From contig NZ_UAQZ01000016.1 in assembly GCF_900446215.1 (NCBI RefSeq), positions 310,001 to 374,000 on the forward strand: a DNA stretch of 64,000 nt, given 5' to 3'. The stretch is from Burkholderia cenocepacia. GTDB lineage: Bacteria; Pseudomonadota; Gammaproteobacteria; Burkholderiales; Burkholderiaceae. Positions 33,627 to 42,283 of this stretch are shown piece by piece. Made by a program: the position numbers and the translations under genes. Position 1 is the stretch's first letter. Every line of letters starts with the position of its first letter. A model generated the notes under the pieces. The model was given only the letters and a program-made list of their open reading frames with translations, was not told where the DNA came from and did no database searches.

Positions 33627-33848
33627 ATGAGATTCAGAAAACGCACCAGTCACGTCGATGCGACACGGTGGTTCGCCGACGGCGATCATGAACGGGTAGA
33701 GCGCCGTGACGGGAAGTGGGCGGTCGCGACGCCGGAAGGCTGGCGGCCGGTGCAGCCGGGCGACTGGATCGTGCGCGATGAAGGCGGCAACTGCTGGCCG
33801 ATGGAAGACGGCCTCTTCGTGCGTTGCTACGAACCGGCAGCCGACTGA
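33627..33848 (+). CDS. Phage-type small protein (R-K-x-x-x-V-x-A-x-x-W ... G-D-W-I family)
   Basis: A 73-residue protein starting at 33627 after AGGTGACGGG. The N-terminus M-R-F-R-K-R-T-S-H-V-D-A-T-R-W-F and the C-terminus V-Q-P-G-D-W-I-V-R-D-E-G-G-N-C-W-P-M-E-D-G-L-F-V-R-C-Y-E fit a short protein common in prophages (there usually K-x-R-K-K-P-V-x-I-E-A ... G-D-W-I-I-x-G-x-x-G-E-x-Y-P-C-K-P-D-I-F-E). No function is known. No other phage gene is near, so it may be a stray cargo gene. Confidence 0.7.
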   Translation: MRFRKRTSHVDATRWFADGDHERVERRDGKWAVATPEGWRPVQPGDWIVRDEGGNCWPMEDGLFVRCYEPAAD

Positions 33849-33870
33849 CGCGGCCGCCGGCTCGCCGCGC

Positions 33871-34410
33871 TTATCGACTCTTGCGCGAAAACATCAACGA
33901 ATCGGCGTCGTTGAACCGGATAGGCCGCGGCTCGCCGTAACCGGCTTTCTCCGCGACCCGGATCGATGCGACATTGGTCGGCGCGATCAGGCACACGCTG
34001 CGCTCGAACCGCTGCTGCGCGTCGAGCCATGCGAGCGCGGCCGCGAGCGCCTCGGTCGCATAGCCGCGGCCCTGCGCCCACGTCGCCAGCGCCCAGCCGG
34101 CTTCCGGCACGCCGCGGATCGGCGGTTCGATGTTCCGGTGGAAATCCGCGAAGCCGAGATCGCCGACATAGCGGCCCGACGCCTTTTCGCGAATCGCCCA
34201 GTAGCCATAGCCGAGCAGCGGCCACAGCCCGCGATACGCGAGCATGCGCATCCACGAGTCGCGCGGCGCGGACGGCTCGCCGTTGAAGATGTGCGCGACG
34301 ACGCCGGGTTCCGCCCACATGGCGGCGAGTGCGTCGAAGTCGCCGAGCGGATGGCCTTCGAGCACCAGGCGCGGCGTATCGAGAACGGGCGGGGACGAGA
34401 CGGGTGGCAT
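33871..34410 (-). CDS. GNAT N-acetyltransferase (RimJ/RimL type)
   Basis: A 179-residue acetyl-CoA-dependent transferase. It shows L-D-T-P-R-L-V-L-E-G, the acetyl-CoA loop region W-A-Q-G-R-G-Y-A-T-E-A-L-A-A-A-L, and N-V-A-S-I-R-V-A-E-K-A-G-Y, all typical of the RimJ/RimL subgroup. The acceptor is unknown. It follows the DeoR gene by 32 bases on the same strand and may be the last gene of the amino-sugar operon, where an amino-sugar or protein acceptor would be possible. Confidence 0.88.
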   Translation of the reverse strand: MPPVSSPPVLDTPRLVLEGHPLGDFDALAAMWAEPGVVAHIFNGEPSAPRDSWMRMLAYRGLWPLLGYGYWAIREKASGRYVGDLGFADFHRNIEPPIRGVPEAGWALATWAQGRGYATEALAAALAWLDAQQRFERSVCLIAPTNVASIRVAEKAGYGEPRPIRFNDADSLMFSRKSR

Positions 34411-34442
34411 CGGGTGTCCGGAAAGAGGGGAAAGTCGGGCGG

Positions 34443-35261
34443 CTAGACCGTCAGCACGTCGATGCCGCGCTGGCGCAGGTCGTCGACCACGGCTGCGTCG
34501 GCGCCCGTATCGGTGATCAGCATGTCGAGCTGCTCGACGCTCGCGATTACCGAGAGATTGCGCTTCATCAGCTTCGACGAATCGGCGACCGCGATCACCT
34601 GGCGCGAGATCTTCAGCATCTGCGCGTTCAGTTGCGCTTCGAGCAGGTGCGGCGTCATCAGGCCGATCTCGGGATCGAGGCTGTCGACGCCGAGGAACAG
34701 CCGGTCCGCGTACAGCCCCTGCAGCGCGACGACGGCCTGCGGCCCCGACAGCGAATACGAGTTCGGCCGAAGCTGCCCGCCCGGCATGATCAGGTTGATG
34801 TGCGGCGCGGCCGCGAGCAGCACGGCCACGTTCAGCGCATTGGTGATCACGTTCAGCGATTGCAGCTTCATCGCGAGGATCTGCTTCGCGATTTCCTCGG
34901 TCGTGCTGCCGGAGTCGAGCAGGATCGTTTCGCCGTCGCCGATCAGCGCGGCGGCGGCCGCCGCGATCCGCACCTTCTCCGCGTGACGGAGCTTCTGCTT
35001 GACCGCGATCGGCACCTCGTCGCTTTCGCGCAGCACCAGCGCGCCGCCGTGGGTGCGCAGCACCGCGCCGGCCGCCGCGAGCGCGTTCAGGTCGCTGCGC
35101 ACCGTGACGAGCGAGATGCCGAACCGCTCGGCCAGTTCCTCGACGGTGACCTTCTCCCGCTCGCGCACCAGCTCGCAGATCAGGCGGCGACGTTCTTCGA
35201 CAAGCAGCGGCGCGTGATCGACGGCAGGCGACGGAGGCACTCGGTGAGCGGGCATGTCCAT
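34443..35261 (-). CDS. DeoR-family transcriptional repressor (AgaR-like)
   Basis: A 272-residue regulator. The N-terminal winged helix has R-R-R-L-I-C-E-L-V, V-T-V-E-E-L-A-E-R-F-G-I-S-L-V-T-V-R-S-D-L. The effector domain has D-S-G-S-T-T-E-E-I-A, N-A-L-N-V-A, M-P-G-G-Q-L-R-P-N-S-Y-S-L-S-G and L-F-L-G-V-D-S-L-D, typical of phosphosugar-sensing DeoR proteins. The start could be 35261 or 35255. It is co-directional with AgaS, GatZ and a sugar kinase. The long inverted repeat at 39806-39863 with repeated TTTCGTT blocks is the likely operator, resembling the motif style of AgaR/DeoR proteins. Inducer: probably an amino-sugar or tagatose phosphate (inference). Confidence 0.9.
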   Translation of the reverse strand: MDMPAHRVPPSPAVDHAPLLVEERRRLICELVREREKVTVEELAERFGISLVTVRSDLNALAAAGAVLRTHGGALVLRESDEVPIAVKQKLRHAEKVRIAAAAAALIGDGETILLDSGSTTEEIAKQILAMKLQSLNVITNALNVAVLLAAAPHINLIMPGGQLRPNSYSLSGPQAVVALQGLYADRLFLGVDSLDPEIGLMTPHLLEAQLNAQMLKISRQVIAVADSSKLMKRNLSVIASVEQLDMLITDTGADAAVVDDLRQRGIDVLTV

Positions 35262-35289
35262 TTCGGCAAGACAGGGAGCCGAAATGATA

Positions 35290-36264
35290 TCAAAACCCCT
35301 GGCCGGGCTGGAGCGCATGCAAGGCCGGCGCGTCGAGCGGCATGCCCGCCAGCCGGGCCGCGTGGACCGCCGCGCCGACGTGGGGCCCGAGCCGCGGCGC
35401 GGTGAGCACCGCATCCGGCACGCGGCGCGCGAGCGCGTCGCGCAGCGGCTCGAGCACGCGCGCGCCGGCGTTGAACACGCCGCCGGAATACGACACCGGC
35501 AGCGGTTCGCCGGGCGGCCAGCCGAGGGTGCGCGCGACGCCTGCCGCGAGTTGCGCGAGCTCGTCGGTCGCGCGGTCGATCAGCGCGTGCGCTGCGGGGT
35601 CGCCCGCGTGCGCCGCATCGATCACGAGCCGCGACAGCTGCGCGAAGCGGCTGCGCACCGCGCCCGCATTCACGGCCGCGCACAGGTCGAGATCGTGTTG
35701 CAGCGCGAAGTGCGCGCGCACGATGTCGAACAGCGGCCCGCGCGCGGCGCGGCCGTCCGCCATCCGCGAAAACGCGGCGAGCCCTTCGCGCGCGAGCCAG
35801 TAGGCCGAGCCTTCGTCGCCGAAGACCTCGCCCCAGCCGCCGCAGCGTGCGGCGCGGCCTTCGCGTTGCCCGTACGCGATCGATCCGGTGCCGGCGACGA
35901 TGCTGATGCCGTCGCCGCCGGCCAGCGTGCCGGCCCAGCTGCACACCATGTCGTTGCCGATCCGGTAGCGCTCGCGCGCGAACAGCGGCGCGAGCAGGCC
36001 GTCGAGCTCGGGCAGCAGGCGGCTGTCCTCGCCGTACGCGGGCAGGCCGGCGAATGCGTACGCGACGTCGTCGCGCGCGACGTTCGCCGCGGCCAGCACC
36101 GCATGCACGCCGTCGGCGAGCAGCGTGCGCAGCGCGTCCATGCCGATCTCGAGGTAGTAGCTGGTGGTCGTTTCGTGGCGCGCCCGCACGCGGCCTTGAC
36201 GGTCGATCACCATGAACGCGGTTTTCGTGCCGCCGCCGTCGATGCCGAGAAAGAGTGGAGTCAT
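35290..36264 (-). CDS. BadF/BadG-type amino-sugar kinase (N-acetylhexosamine kinase-like)
   Basis: A 324-residue ATPase of the actin-like fold. Phosphate-1 motif: L-F-L-G-I-D-G-G-G-T-K-T. Phosphate-2 region: I-V-A-G-T-G-S-I-A-Y-G, then C-G-G-W-G-E-V-F-G-D-E-G-S-A-Y-W-L. The adenosine motif lies in Y-S-G-G-V-F-N-A-G. Members phosphorylate GlcNAc, GalNAc or glucosamine. The start overlaps the AgaS-like gene (ATGA at 36261-36264). In this operon the expected product is an amino-sugar 6-phosphate. Strict substrate specificity cannot be read from the sequence. Confidence 0.88.
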   Translation of the reverse strand: MTPLFLGIDGGGTKTAFMVIDRQGRVRARHETTTSYYLEIGMDALRTLLADGVHAVLAAANVARDDVAYAFAGLPAYGEDSRLLPELDGLLAPLFARERYRIGNDMVCSWAGTLAGGDGISIVAGTGSIAYGQREGRAARCGGWGEVFGDEGSAYWLAREGLAAFSRMADGRAARGPLFDIVRAHFALQHDLDLCAAVNAGAVRSRFAQLSRLVIDAAHAGDPAAHALIDRATDELAQLAAGVARTLGWPPGEPLPVSYSGGVFNAGARVLEPLRDALARRVPDAVLTAPRLGPHVGAAVHAARLAGMPLDAPALHALQPGQGF

Positions 36265-37442
36265 GTGGGCTGCCCCGCGTACGGATGAATGGTGACGCCG
36301 GCCACGACGCGGTTGACGGTGCCGGATGCGCTCGGGTTGTCGGGCGTGAGCCCTAGGCGCAGCGACGCGAGCAGCGCGAAACACTGCGCGAGCACCAGCG
36401 CGACGGGCGCGAGCGCGAGATCGGGCAGGCCGGGCGGCAGCGGCACCGTCAGGTCGTCGCCGGACGGTGACGGCGTGCCGGTGTCGCCCGCGTCGTCGGC
36501 CGGCGCGACGCCGACCGACAGTATGCCGGCCGCGCGGTTTTCGCGCCGTAGTTCGCGCAGCAGGTCGAGGTCGTAGCGGCGCGTATGCGGATCGCCGGAC
36601 AGCAGCACGACGACGAGCGTGCGTTCGTCGAGGAACGTTTTCGGGCCGTGCCGGAAGCCGAGCGGCGATTCGGCCATCGCGACGATCAGCCCGTCGGTCA
36701 GTTCCAGCAGTTTCAGCGCGGCTTCGCGCGCGAGCCCGAGCAGCGTGCCGCTGCCCAGATACACGACGCGCTCGGGCAACTGCCGCACGTGCGCGGCGAG
36801 CCGCGACGCGTGGTCGCGCAGCAGCGTGCGCGCGGCGTCGGCCAGCGGCCCGACCGGCATGCCGGCCACGCCGAACGCCCAGGCCGCGCCGAGCAGCATG
36901 CCGCTGAAACTGGACGTCATCGCGAACGCCTGGTCGTGCGTGGCCTCGGGCAACAGCACGACGTGCGCGCGCGGATGCGTGCCGAGGCGGCGGTTCAGCA
37001 TGCCGTCGGCCGCGCACGTGAACGCGAGGTGGCGGCAGCCGTCGACGAGGCGATCCGCCAGTTCGACGGCCGCGACGCTTTCGGGGCTGTTGCCGGAGCG
37101 CGCGAACGACACCAGCAGCGTCGGCACGCCCGGCTGCAGCGTGTCGCCGGGGTTCGCGACGATGTCGGTGGTGGCCACCGCTTCGACGCGGCCGCCGAAG
37201 CGGTGCCGCAGCGCGGGCGCGAGGCACTGGCCGATGAAGGCCGAGCTGCCCGCGCCGGTCAGGACGATGCGCAGGCGGGGATCGGCGAGCAGCGGCGCGA
37301 GAAACGCGTCGAGCGCCGCGCGCTGCGCGTCGACGACGGCATGCACGTCGGGCCAGACGTCGGGTTGCTGGGCGATTTCGCGTGCCGTGTGGGCGGCGTG
37401 GCGGCGGCTGAGGTCGGCGGGATCGAGGTCGAAAAATTCCAT
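36261..37442 (-). CDS. agaS: SIS-domain ketose/aldose isomerase, AgaS-like (galactosamine-6-phosphate deaminase)
   Basis: A 393-residue protein with two sugar-isomerase domains. The first includes I-V-L-T-G-A-G-S-S-A-F-I-G-Q, L-V-S-F-A-R-S-G-N-S-P-E-S, and the second V-V-Y-L-G-S-G-T-L-L-G-L-A-R-E-A-A-L-K-L-L-E-L-T-D-G and E-S-P-L-G-F-R-H-G-P-K. This layout is that of AgaS, which converts galactosamine-6-phosphate to tagatose-6-phosphate plus ammonia. The C-terminal H-P-Y-A-G-Q-P end matches family members. Neighbours (kinase, GatZ, DeoR) support that role. A GlmS-like frlB role is the alternative. Confidence 0.88.
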   Translation of the reverse strand: MEFFDLDPADLSRRHAAHTAREIAQQPDVWPDVHAVVDAQRAALDAFLAPLLADPRLRIVLTGAGSSAFIGQCLAPALRHRFGGRVEAVATTDIVANPGDTLQPGVPTLLVSFARSGNSPESVAAVELADRLVDGCRHLAFTCAADGMLNRRLGTHPRAHVVLLPEATHDQAFAMTSSFSGMLLGAAWAFGVAGMPVGPLADAARTLLRDHASRLAAHVRQLPERVVYLGSGTLLGLAREAALKLLELTDGLIVAMAESPLGFRHGPKTFLDERTLVVVLLSGDPHTRRYDLDLLRELRRENRAAGILSVGVAPADDAGDTGTPSPSGDDLTVPLPPGLPDLALAPVALVLAQCFALLASLRLGLTPDNPSASGTVNRVVAGVTIHPYAGQPT

Positions 37443-37464
37443 GAGCAGATCTGAGGAGAGTCGG

Positions 37465-38760
37465 TCACGCGGCACACGCGTGGAGATACGGACGGACGGC
37501 CGCGGCCGTGCCGTCTTGCAACAGGGCGCCGGCGCGCAACGCGAGCCGTCCTTCGCGGACGGCCTCGTACTGGCGCGGCAGATGCTGGCTGACGAGCGTG
37601 AGCGGCGGCGGCGACGCATCGAGGCGCGCGAGCAGGTCGGCGCACGCGCGTTGCACGACGGGATGGGCCCAGTAGTAGCGGATGCGGTCGCTCAGGCTGT
37701 ACGCGAGATCGAGTTCGAGTTGCGCGCCGGCCGGGTAGTAATCGCGCCAGTGCGCCGGTTCGTTGCGCATCACGCCGAGCACGGTCGCGATGAACCCGTC
37801 GTCGCCGCCGAGCCATTCGCGCTCGATCGCGGCGAGCGACCACAGCGTTTCGCGCATCGCGAAGGTCACGCCGGGGCCGACCTTCAGGATCGCGAAGTGG
37901 TCGCGCACGAGTTGCGCGAGGTTGTCGGGCGTCTGGTAATCGGTCGAATGCGCTTCGAACACGAGCGCGGGTTCCGTTTCGATGAATGCGCTCAGTTCAC
38001 GCGCGTTGCCGGCGTCGTAGTCGATCACCTTGTGATGATCGAACTCGACGCCCGGCTGTACGACCATCGCGATCACGCGCGACCACGCATCGTCGAGGCC
38101 GGCGCGCGCGAACGCGTCGCGGTGCAGCGCGAGCGTCGAGCCGGCCGCTTCGGGCGTGGTGACCGCGACCGCGTCGAGCGTCTCGTGCGCACCGCCGGGC
38201 ACCGGCACCTCGGTGCCGATCACATAGACGGGCGCGTCGCCGCGCGGCGCACCGGCCGCCCACGCGGCCTCGGCGGCGCGGCACAGGCGCACCGCCCGCG
38301 CGGCGATCTCGGCTTCGGGCAACGGCTGCGGATCGTCCGCGCACGACATCGAGCAGTCGAGATGCAGCTTGCGGAAGCCGGCCGCCACGTACTGCGCGAC
38401 CATCGTCTCGGCCTTGTCCATCGCGTGCGCGGCCGGCAGCCGGCGCCATGCGTTCGGGCCGAGATGGTCGCCGCCGAGCAGGATCGCATCGGGGCTCACG
38501 CGTTCGCGCGCGGCGATGTCGAATACGTGGCGACGGAAGTCGTGCGGCGTCATGCCCGTATAGCCGCCGTCCTGGTTGACCTGGTTGCAGGTCGCCTCGA
38601 TCAGCGCGGGGCGTTCGCGCGCCGCGCATTCGCGCAGCGCGGCGGCGATCGCGACCGGATGCGCGGAGCACACGGACGGGATGCCGATCGCGGGTGTGCC
38701 GGCCGGCGCGTGACGCGACGACTGCTTGTGACGGCGGACGAGATCGAGCAGCGGGTTCAT
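37465..38760 (-). CDS. GatZ/KbaZ/AgaZ-type tagatose-phosphate protein
   Basis: A 431-residue protein of the class II D-tagatose-bisphosphate aldolase accessory family. Visible motifs: G-I-P-S-V-C-S-A-H-P, E-A-T-C-N-Q-V-N-Q-D-G-G-Y-T-G-M, L-L-G-G-D-H-L-G-P, K-L-H-L-D-C-S-M-S-C-A-D-D, T-E-V-P-V-P-G-G, and F-E-A-H-S-T-D-Y-Q. The family was first described as a non-catalytic aldolase subunit; AgaZ has later been proposed to be the tagatose-6-phosphate kinase. The catalytic aldolase (KbaY/GatY) is not in the window. GGGGGAA precedes the ATG. It overlaps the DMT gene by four bases. Confidence 0.9.
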   Translation of the reverse strand: MNPLLDLVRRHKQSSRHAPAGTPAIGIPSVCSAHPVAIAAALRECAARERPALIEATCNQVNQDGGYTGMTPHDFRRHVFDIAARERVSPDAILLGGDHLGPNAWRRLPAAHAMDKAETMVAQYVAAGFRKLHLDCSMSCADDPQPLPEAEIAARAVRLCRAAEAAWAAGAPRGDAPVYVIGTEVPVPGGAHETLDAVAVTTPEAAGSTLALHRDAFARAGLDDAWSRVIAMVVQPGVEFDHHKVIDYDAGNARELSAFIETEPALVFEAHSTDYQTPDNLAQLVRDHFAILKVGPGVTFAMRETLWSLAAIEREWLGGDDGFIATVLGVMRNEPAHWRDYYPAGAQLELDLAYSLSDRIRYYWAHPVVQRACADLLARLDASPPPLTLVSQHLPRQYEAVREGRLALRAGALLQDGTAAAVRPYLHACAA

Positions 38761-39659
38761 GCCGATTCCCCCGCCGTGTGGGTTGCCGCGGCGCCTTCCG
38801 GCTGCAGCGCGAGCAGCAGCGCGGCCAGCAGCGCCAGCGCGATGCCCGTGAGCTTGCTGCCGGTCGGCGTCGCACCGGTGACGATCATCGAGATCACCGA
38901 CGTCAGCAGCGGCGCGCCCGCGTTGACGAGCGGCGACACGACGATCGCCTTGCCGAAGCGGAACGCATAGACGAGCGTCAGCGCGCCGATCGCATTCAGC
39001 ACCTGGATCACGGCAGCGAGGCCCGGGCCGCCGATCCCGTAGTTGATCGTGCGGCCGAAGTCGGTCATCCACAGCGCGAACGGCACGCACAGCAGGCCCG
39101 TCAGCGCCATGTAGAAGAAGATCGATTCCGCGTCCATCGTCGCGTTCGCGATCTTGATGAAATACGCCTGCAGCCCCCATGCGACGAGCACCAGCAGCGC
39201 GAGCGCGAACCACAGCCCGAACCGCGCGGGGCCCTGGCCCGACTGGAAGTCGAACAGCGGCAGCGAGCACAGCGCGAGCACGATGCCGGCCACGCCGAGC
39301 TTGCCGGTGCGTTCGCGCAGCAGCAGGAACGACAGCGCGATCGTCAGCGCCGGCGACAGCGACACGATCGGGAACACGAGATACGGCGGCCCCGATTCGA
39401 CCGCGCGGAACAGCAGCATTTGCCCGCCCGCGCCGAGCAGCCCGATCGCGAGCCCGAGCGCCAGCGAACGGCCATCGCGCCGCACACGCCAGCCGGCGCG
39501 GCCGAGCGCGACCAGCGCTGGCGGAATCATCGTGAACGCCCAGACCACGTAGATCAGCGTGTCGGGGAAGCCGTGTTCGGCGGGCAAGCCGGTGAATGCG
39601 CCCCACACGCCCCAGAGCAGGGTCGTGACGAGCGCGTGAACGAGCCAGTTGTTTTGCAT
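38757..39659 (-). CDS. DMT/EamA-type ten-helix permease
   Basis: A 300-residue membrane protein with about ten hydrophobic segments in two homologous halves, each with an EamA-like pattern: first W-L-V-H-A-L-V-T-T-L-L-W-G-V-W-G, later L-L-V-L-V-A-W-G-L-Q-A-Y-F-I-K. The start at 39659 follows a long open upstream extension that lacks protein character. It is the first gene of the minus operon and is therefore probably the importer of the sugar handled by the kinase, or an exporter. DMT proteins are not typical hexosamine importers, so this is a point of interest. Confidence 0.88.
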   Translation of the reverse strand: MQNNWLVHALVTTLLWGVWGAFTGLPAEHGFPDTLIYVVWAFTMIPPALVALGRAGWRVRRDGRSLALGLAIGLLGAGGQMLLFRAVESGPPYLVFPIVSLSPALTIALSFLLLRERTGKLGVAGIVLALCSLPLFDFQSGQGPARFGLWFALALLVLVAWGLQAYFIKIANATMDAESIFFYMALTGLLCVPFALWMTDFGRTINYGIGGPGLAAVIQVLNAIGALTLVYAFRFGKAIVVSPLVNAGAPLLTSVISMIVTGATPTGSKLTGIALALLAALLLALQPEGAAATHTAGESA

Positions 39660-39805
39660 CGGTCGCGTCTTTCGAAGTGGGTTCTGATCCGTCGAATGCT
39701 TTCGTTTGATGCCGTGCAAGGCCAAATCGGAGGCGTTCGGCGGGCGAGCCCGACGACGTTCCAGCAGGGATCGGCAGAAACGTCCGTCGGGAGCGGCCAA
39801 TCTAT

Positions 39806-39863
39806 GATCTTTCGTTTCCTTTCGTTATTAGTGTAAACCACAAACGAAAGAAATCGAAAGATC
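39806..39863. promoter_or_regulatory. Long inverted-repeat operator between divergent amino-sugar operons
   Basis: The 21-base arm at 39806-39826 (GATCTTTCG..., with two TTTCG blocks) is matched by the reverse complement at 39843-39863 with only two mismatches. The arms flank a 16-base AT-rich spacer containing GTGTAAACCAC. Each arm carries direct repeats of CTTTCG spaced about nine to ten bases apart. Repeated TTTCGTTT blocks are typical of DeoR-family operators, including AgaR. It lies in the 363-base gap between the start at 39659 (minus) and 40023 (plus), so one site can control both operons. Confidence 0.8.
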
Positions 39864-40022
39864 GACTAGATTGCCGATCTGCGCGAGACGGATGCGTCGG
39901 CGCACGGCCCTTCTTCACGAGGAATTCCGTATGAACGCTTGCTTTTCCTTTCGATTTCCACTGCCTGCCCGGCGTGCCAGCAGGGCGGCGCGCTGCGTGC
40001 CGTTGCGTCGCGAGGTGCGTCC

Positions 40023-42158
40023 ATGACCACCCGGCGCGCGTTCGTGCAGTGGCTGGCCGCCGGCGCGGCGAGCCCGATTCTGGTCGGCGTCGGCGTGCGC
40101 GATGCCCGCGGCGGCGAGCCGTCGCGCGTCGCGCTGCGTGACGACCGGCTCGTGATCGAGTTCGATCCGGCGATGCGCAGCCGGCTGGCCGTGCGTCGCG
40201 GCGGCGGCACGCGTGCGCTGACCCGCTTCGATGCGAGCGAGACGCTCGAGCAACTGATCGGCCCGGCGCCGGCGCCGACCTCGGACGGCCCCGCGCCCGA
40301 CACGCGGCCGGTGCGCACGATCGATCGCTTCGCGCTCGTCGACGCCGCGCATGCGGACGTCTCCACCGCCTTCGGCGCGGGGCGGCAACTGCGGCTGGTG
40401 GGCCGGTCGGCGCACGGCTTCGAGAAGACGGTGCGCATCACGTTGCTCGACGCGCGGCCGGGCGTCGCGCTGCTCGACACGCAGTTCCGCAACGTCGGCA
40501 CGCAGCCGACCGACGTCCGCGCATGGAACGTCGCCGCGCACCGGCTGCTGCCGGCCGCGGCCGGCGCGGGCGGCTACTGGACCTATTCGGGCGCGAGCCA
40601 CGCGGACCGGCGCGACTGGGTGCAGCCGGTCAAGGCCGGCTTCGATCAGCGCAATTTCATGGGCATGAACGCGTCGGACTATGGCGGCGGCACGCCGGTC
40701 GTCGACGTGTGGCGGCGCGGCCAGGGCATCGCGCTCGGTCACCTCGACATCGTGCCGCGCCTCGTATCGCTGCCGGTGAAGGCGGTGCGCGACGAAGTCT
40801 CGCTCGGCCTGCGCGGCGAGCAGACGGTCACGCTCGCGCCGGGCGCGACGCTCGATACGCCGACCGCCTTCGTGATGCTGCACGACGGCGACTATTTCGT
40901 CGCGCTCGATACGTACCGGCAGATGATGGGCGCGCAGGGTTTCCATGCGCCGCGGCCGCCGGCGAGCGCGTACGAGCCGATCTGGTGCGCGTGGGGCTAC
41001 GAGCGTCAGTTCAGCCTCGACTACGTGCGCGCGACGCTGCCGAAGGTGCAGGAACTCGGCTTCAAGTGGGCGGTGCTCGACGACGGCTGGCAGCGGCGCA
41101 CCGGCGACTGGGTGCCCGACCGCGCGAAATTCCCGGCCGGCGACGCGGACATGAAGGCGCTCGTCGACGACATCCATGCGCGCGGCCAGAAGGCGCGGCT
41201 GTGGATCGCGCCGCTCGCGGTCGCGCCGGGCAGCGACGAACTGCACGACCACACCGACATGCTGCTGCTCGACGCGGACGGCGCACCGCAGGCGATCACC
41301 TGGTGGAACAGCTTCTATCTGTGCCCGGCCTACGAGAAGACGCAGGCGCACATCGCCGCACTGATGAAGAAGGTGATCGGCGAGTGGGGCTTCGACGGCG
41401 TGAAGATCGACGGCCAGCACCTGAACGGCGTCGCGCCGTGCTACAACCCCGCGCACCGGCATGCGCGGCCGGAGGATTCGGTCGAGCACCTCGCCGATTT
41501 CTACCGCGTGTTCCATGACGCCGCGCATGCGATCAAGCCGGATGCGGTCGTCGAAGTGTGCCCGTGCGGCACCGCGTACGCGTTCCACAACATGCGCTAC
41601 ATCGACCAGGCGCCGGCGTCCGATCCGCTGTCGAGCTGGCAGGTGCGCCACAAGGGCAAGACGCTGAAGGCGCTGATGGGCGCATCGTCCGCGTACGCGG
41701 GCGATCACGTCGAACTGAGCGACGGCGGCCGCGATTTCGCGTCGGCGGTGGGCGTCGGCGCGGTGATCTCGACGAAGTTCACGTGGCCCGTCGATCCGAA
41801 ACCGAAGGACTCGTTCCTGCTGACGCCCGAGCACGAGCAGGCATGGCGGCACTGGGTCGAGGTCTACAACGCGCACCGGCTCGCCGAGGGCCGCTATCGC
41901 GGCGAGCTGTACGACATCGCGTTCGACAAGCCCGAGGCTCACGTCGTGGAAAAGGACGGCGTGCTGCATTACGCGTTCTACGCCGAGCGCTGGAGCGGCC
42001 CGGTCGCGCTGCGCGGCCTGCAGCCCGGCCGGTCATACCGGATCGTCGATTACGCGAACGGCAATCGCGAGGTCGGCCGCATCGCGCCGGGGCACGACGC
42101 GATCGCATTGCGCTTCGAGCATGCGGCGCTGCTGCGCGCCGAGCCGCTCGACGCGTGA
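40023..42158 (+). CDS. Exported glycoside hydrolase family 36 alpha-galactosidase
   Basis: A 711-residue enzyme. The start at 40023 follows GAGGTG and opens a Tat-type signal (T-T-R-R-A-F-V-Q-W-L-A-A-G-A-A-S-P). An N-terminal beta-sandwich domain (to about 310) is followed by the TIM barrel with Y-E-P-I-W-C-A-W-G-Y and K-W-A-V-L-D-D-G-W. The nucleophile candidate is D463 in G-F-D-G-V-K-I-D-G-Q-H, and the stretch V-C-P-C-G-T lies further on. GH36 contains alpha-galactosidases and alpha-N-acetylgalactosaminidases, so either activity is possible. Export is predicted to the periplasm or beyond. It heads the plus arm of the divergent locus. Confidence 0.9.
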   Translation: MTTRRAFVQWLAAGAASPILVGVGVRDARGGEPSRVALRDDRLVIEFDPAMRSRLAVRRGGGTRALTRFDASETLEQLIGPAPAPTSDGPAPDTRPVRTIDRFALVDAAHADVSTAFGAGRQLRLVGRSAHGFEKTVRITLLDARPGVALLDTQFRNVGTQPTDVRAWNVAAHRLLPAAAGAGGYWTYSGASHADRRDWVQPVKAGFDQRNFMGMNASDYGGGTPVVDVWRRGQGIALGHLDIVPRLVSLPVKAVRDEVSLGLRGEQTVTLAPGATLDTPTAFVMLHDGDYFVALDTYRQMMGAQGFHAPRPPASAYEPIWCAWGYERQFSLDYVRATLPKVQELGFKWAVLDDGWQRRTGDWVPDRAKFPAGDADMKALVDDIHARGQKARLWIAPLAVAPGSDELHDHTDMLLLDADGAPQAITWWNSFYLCPAYEKTQAHIAALMKKVIGEWGFDGVKIDGQHLNGVAPCYNPAHRHARPEDSVEHLADFYRVFHDAAHAIKPDAVVEVCPCGTAYAFHNMRYIDQAPASDPLSSWQVRHKGKTLKALMGASSAYAGDHVELSDGGRDFASAVGVGAVISTKFTWPVDPKPKDSFLLTPEHEQAWRHWVEVYNAHRLAEGRYRGELYDIAFDKPEAHVVEKDGVLHYAFYAERWSGPVALRGLQPGRSYRIVDYANGNREVGRIAPGHDAIALRFEHAALLRAEPLDA

Positions 42159-42283
42159 GCGTCACCCCGCAACACCGCGTACCACCGCCCGGGCCACGTG
42201 ACGTCGCGCATCACCGGGCAACCGGCAGTTCCGCACCGCGCAGTTCCATTCGTCATTCCGATCCCTCCACTGGAGATGCTTCG

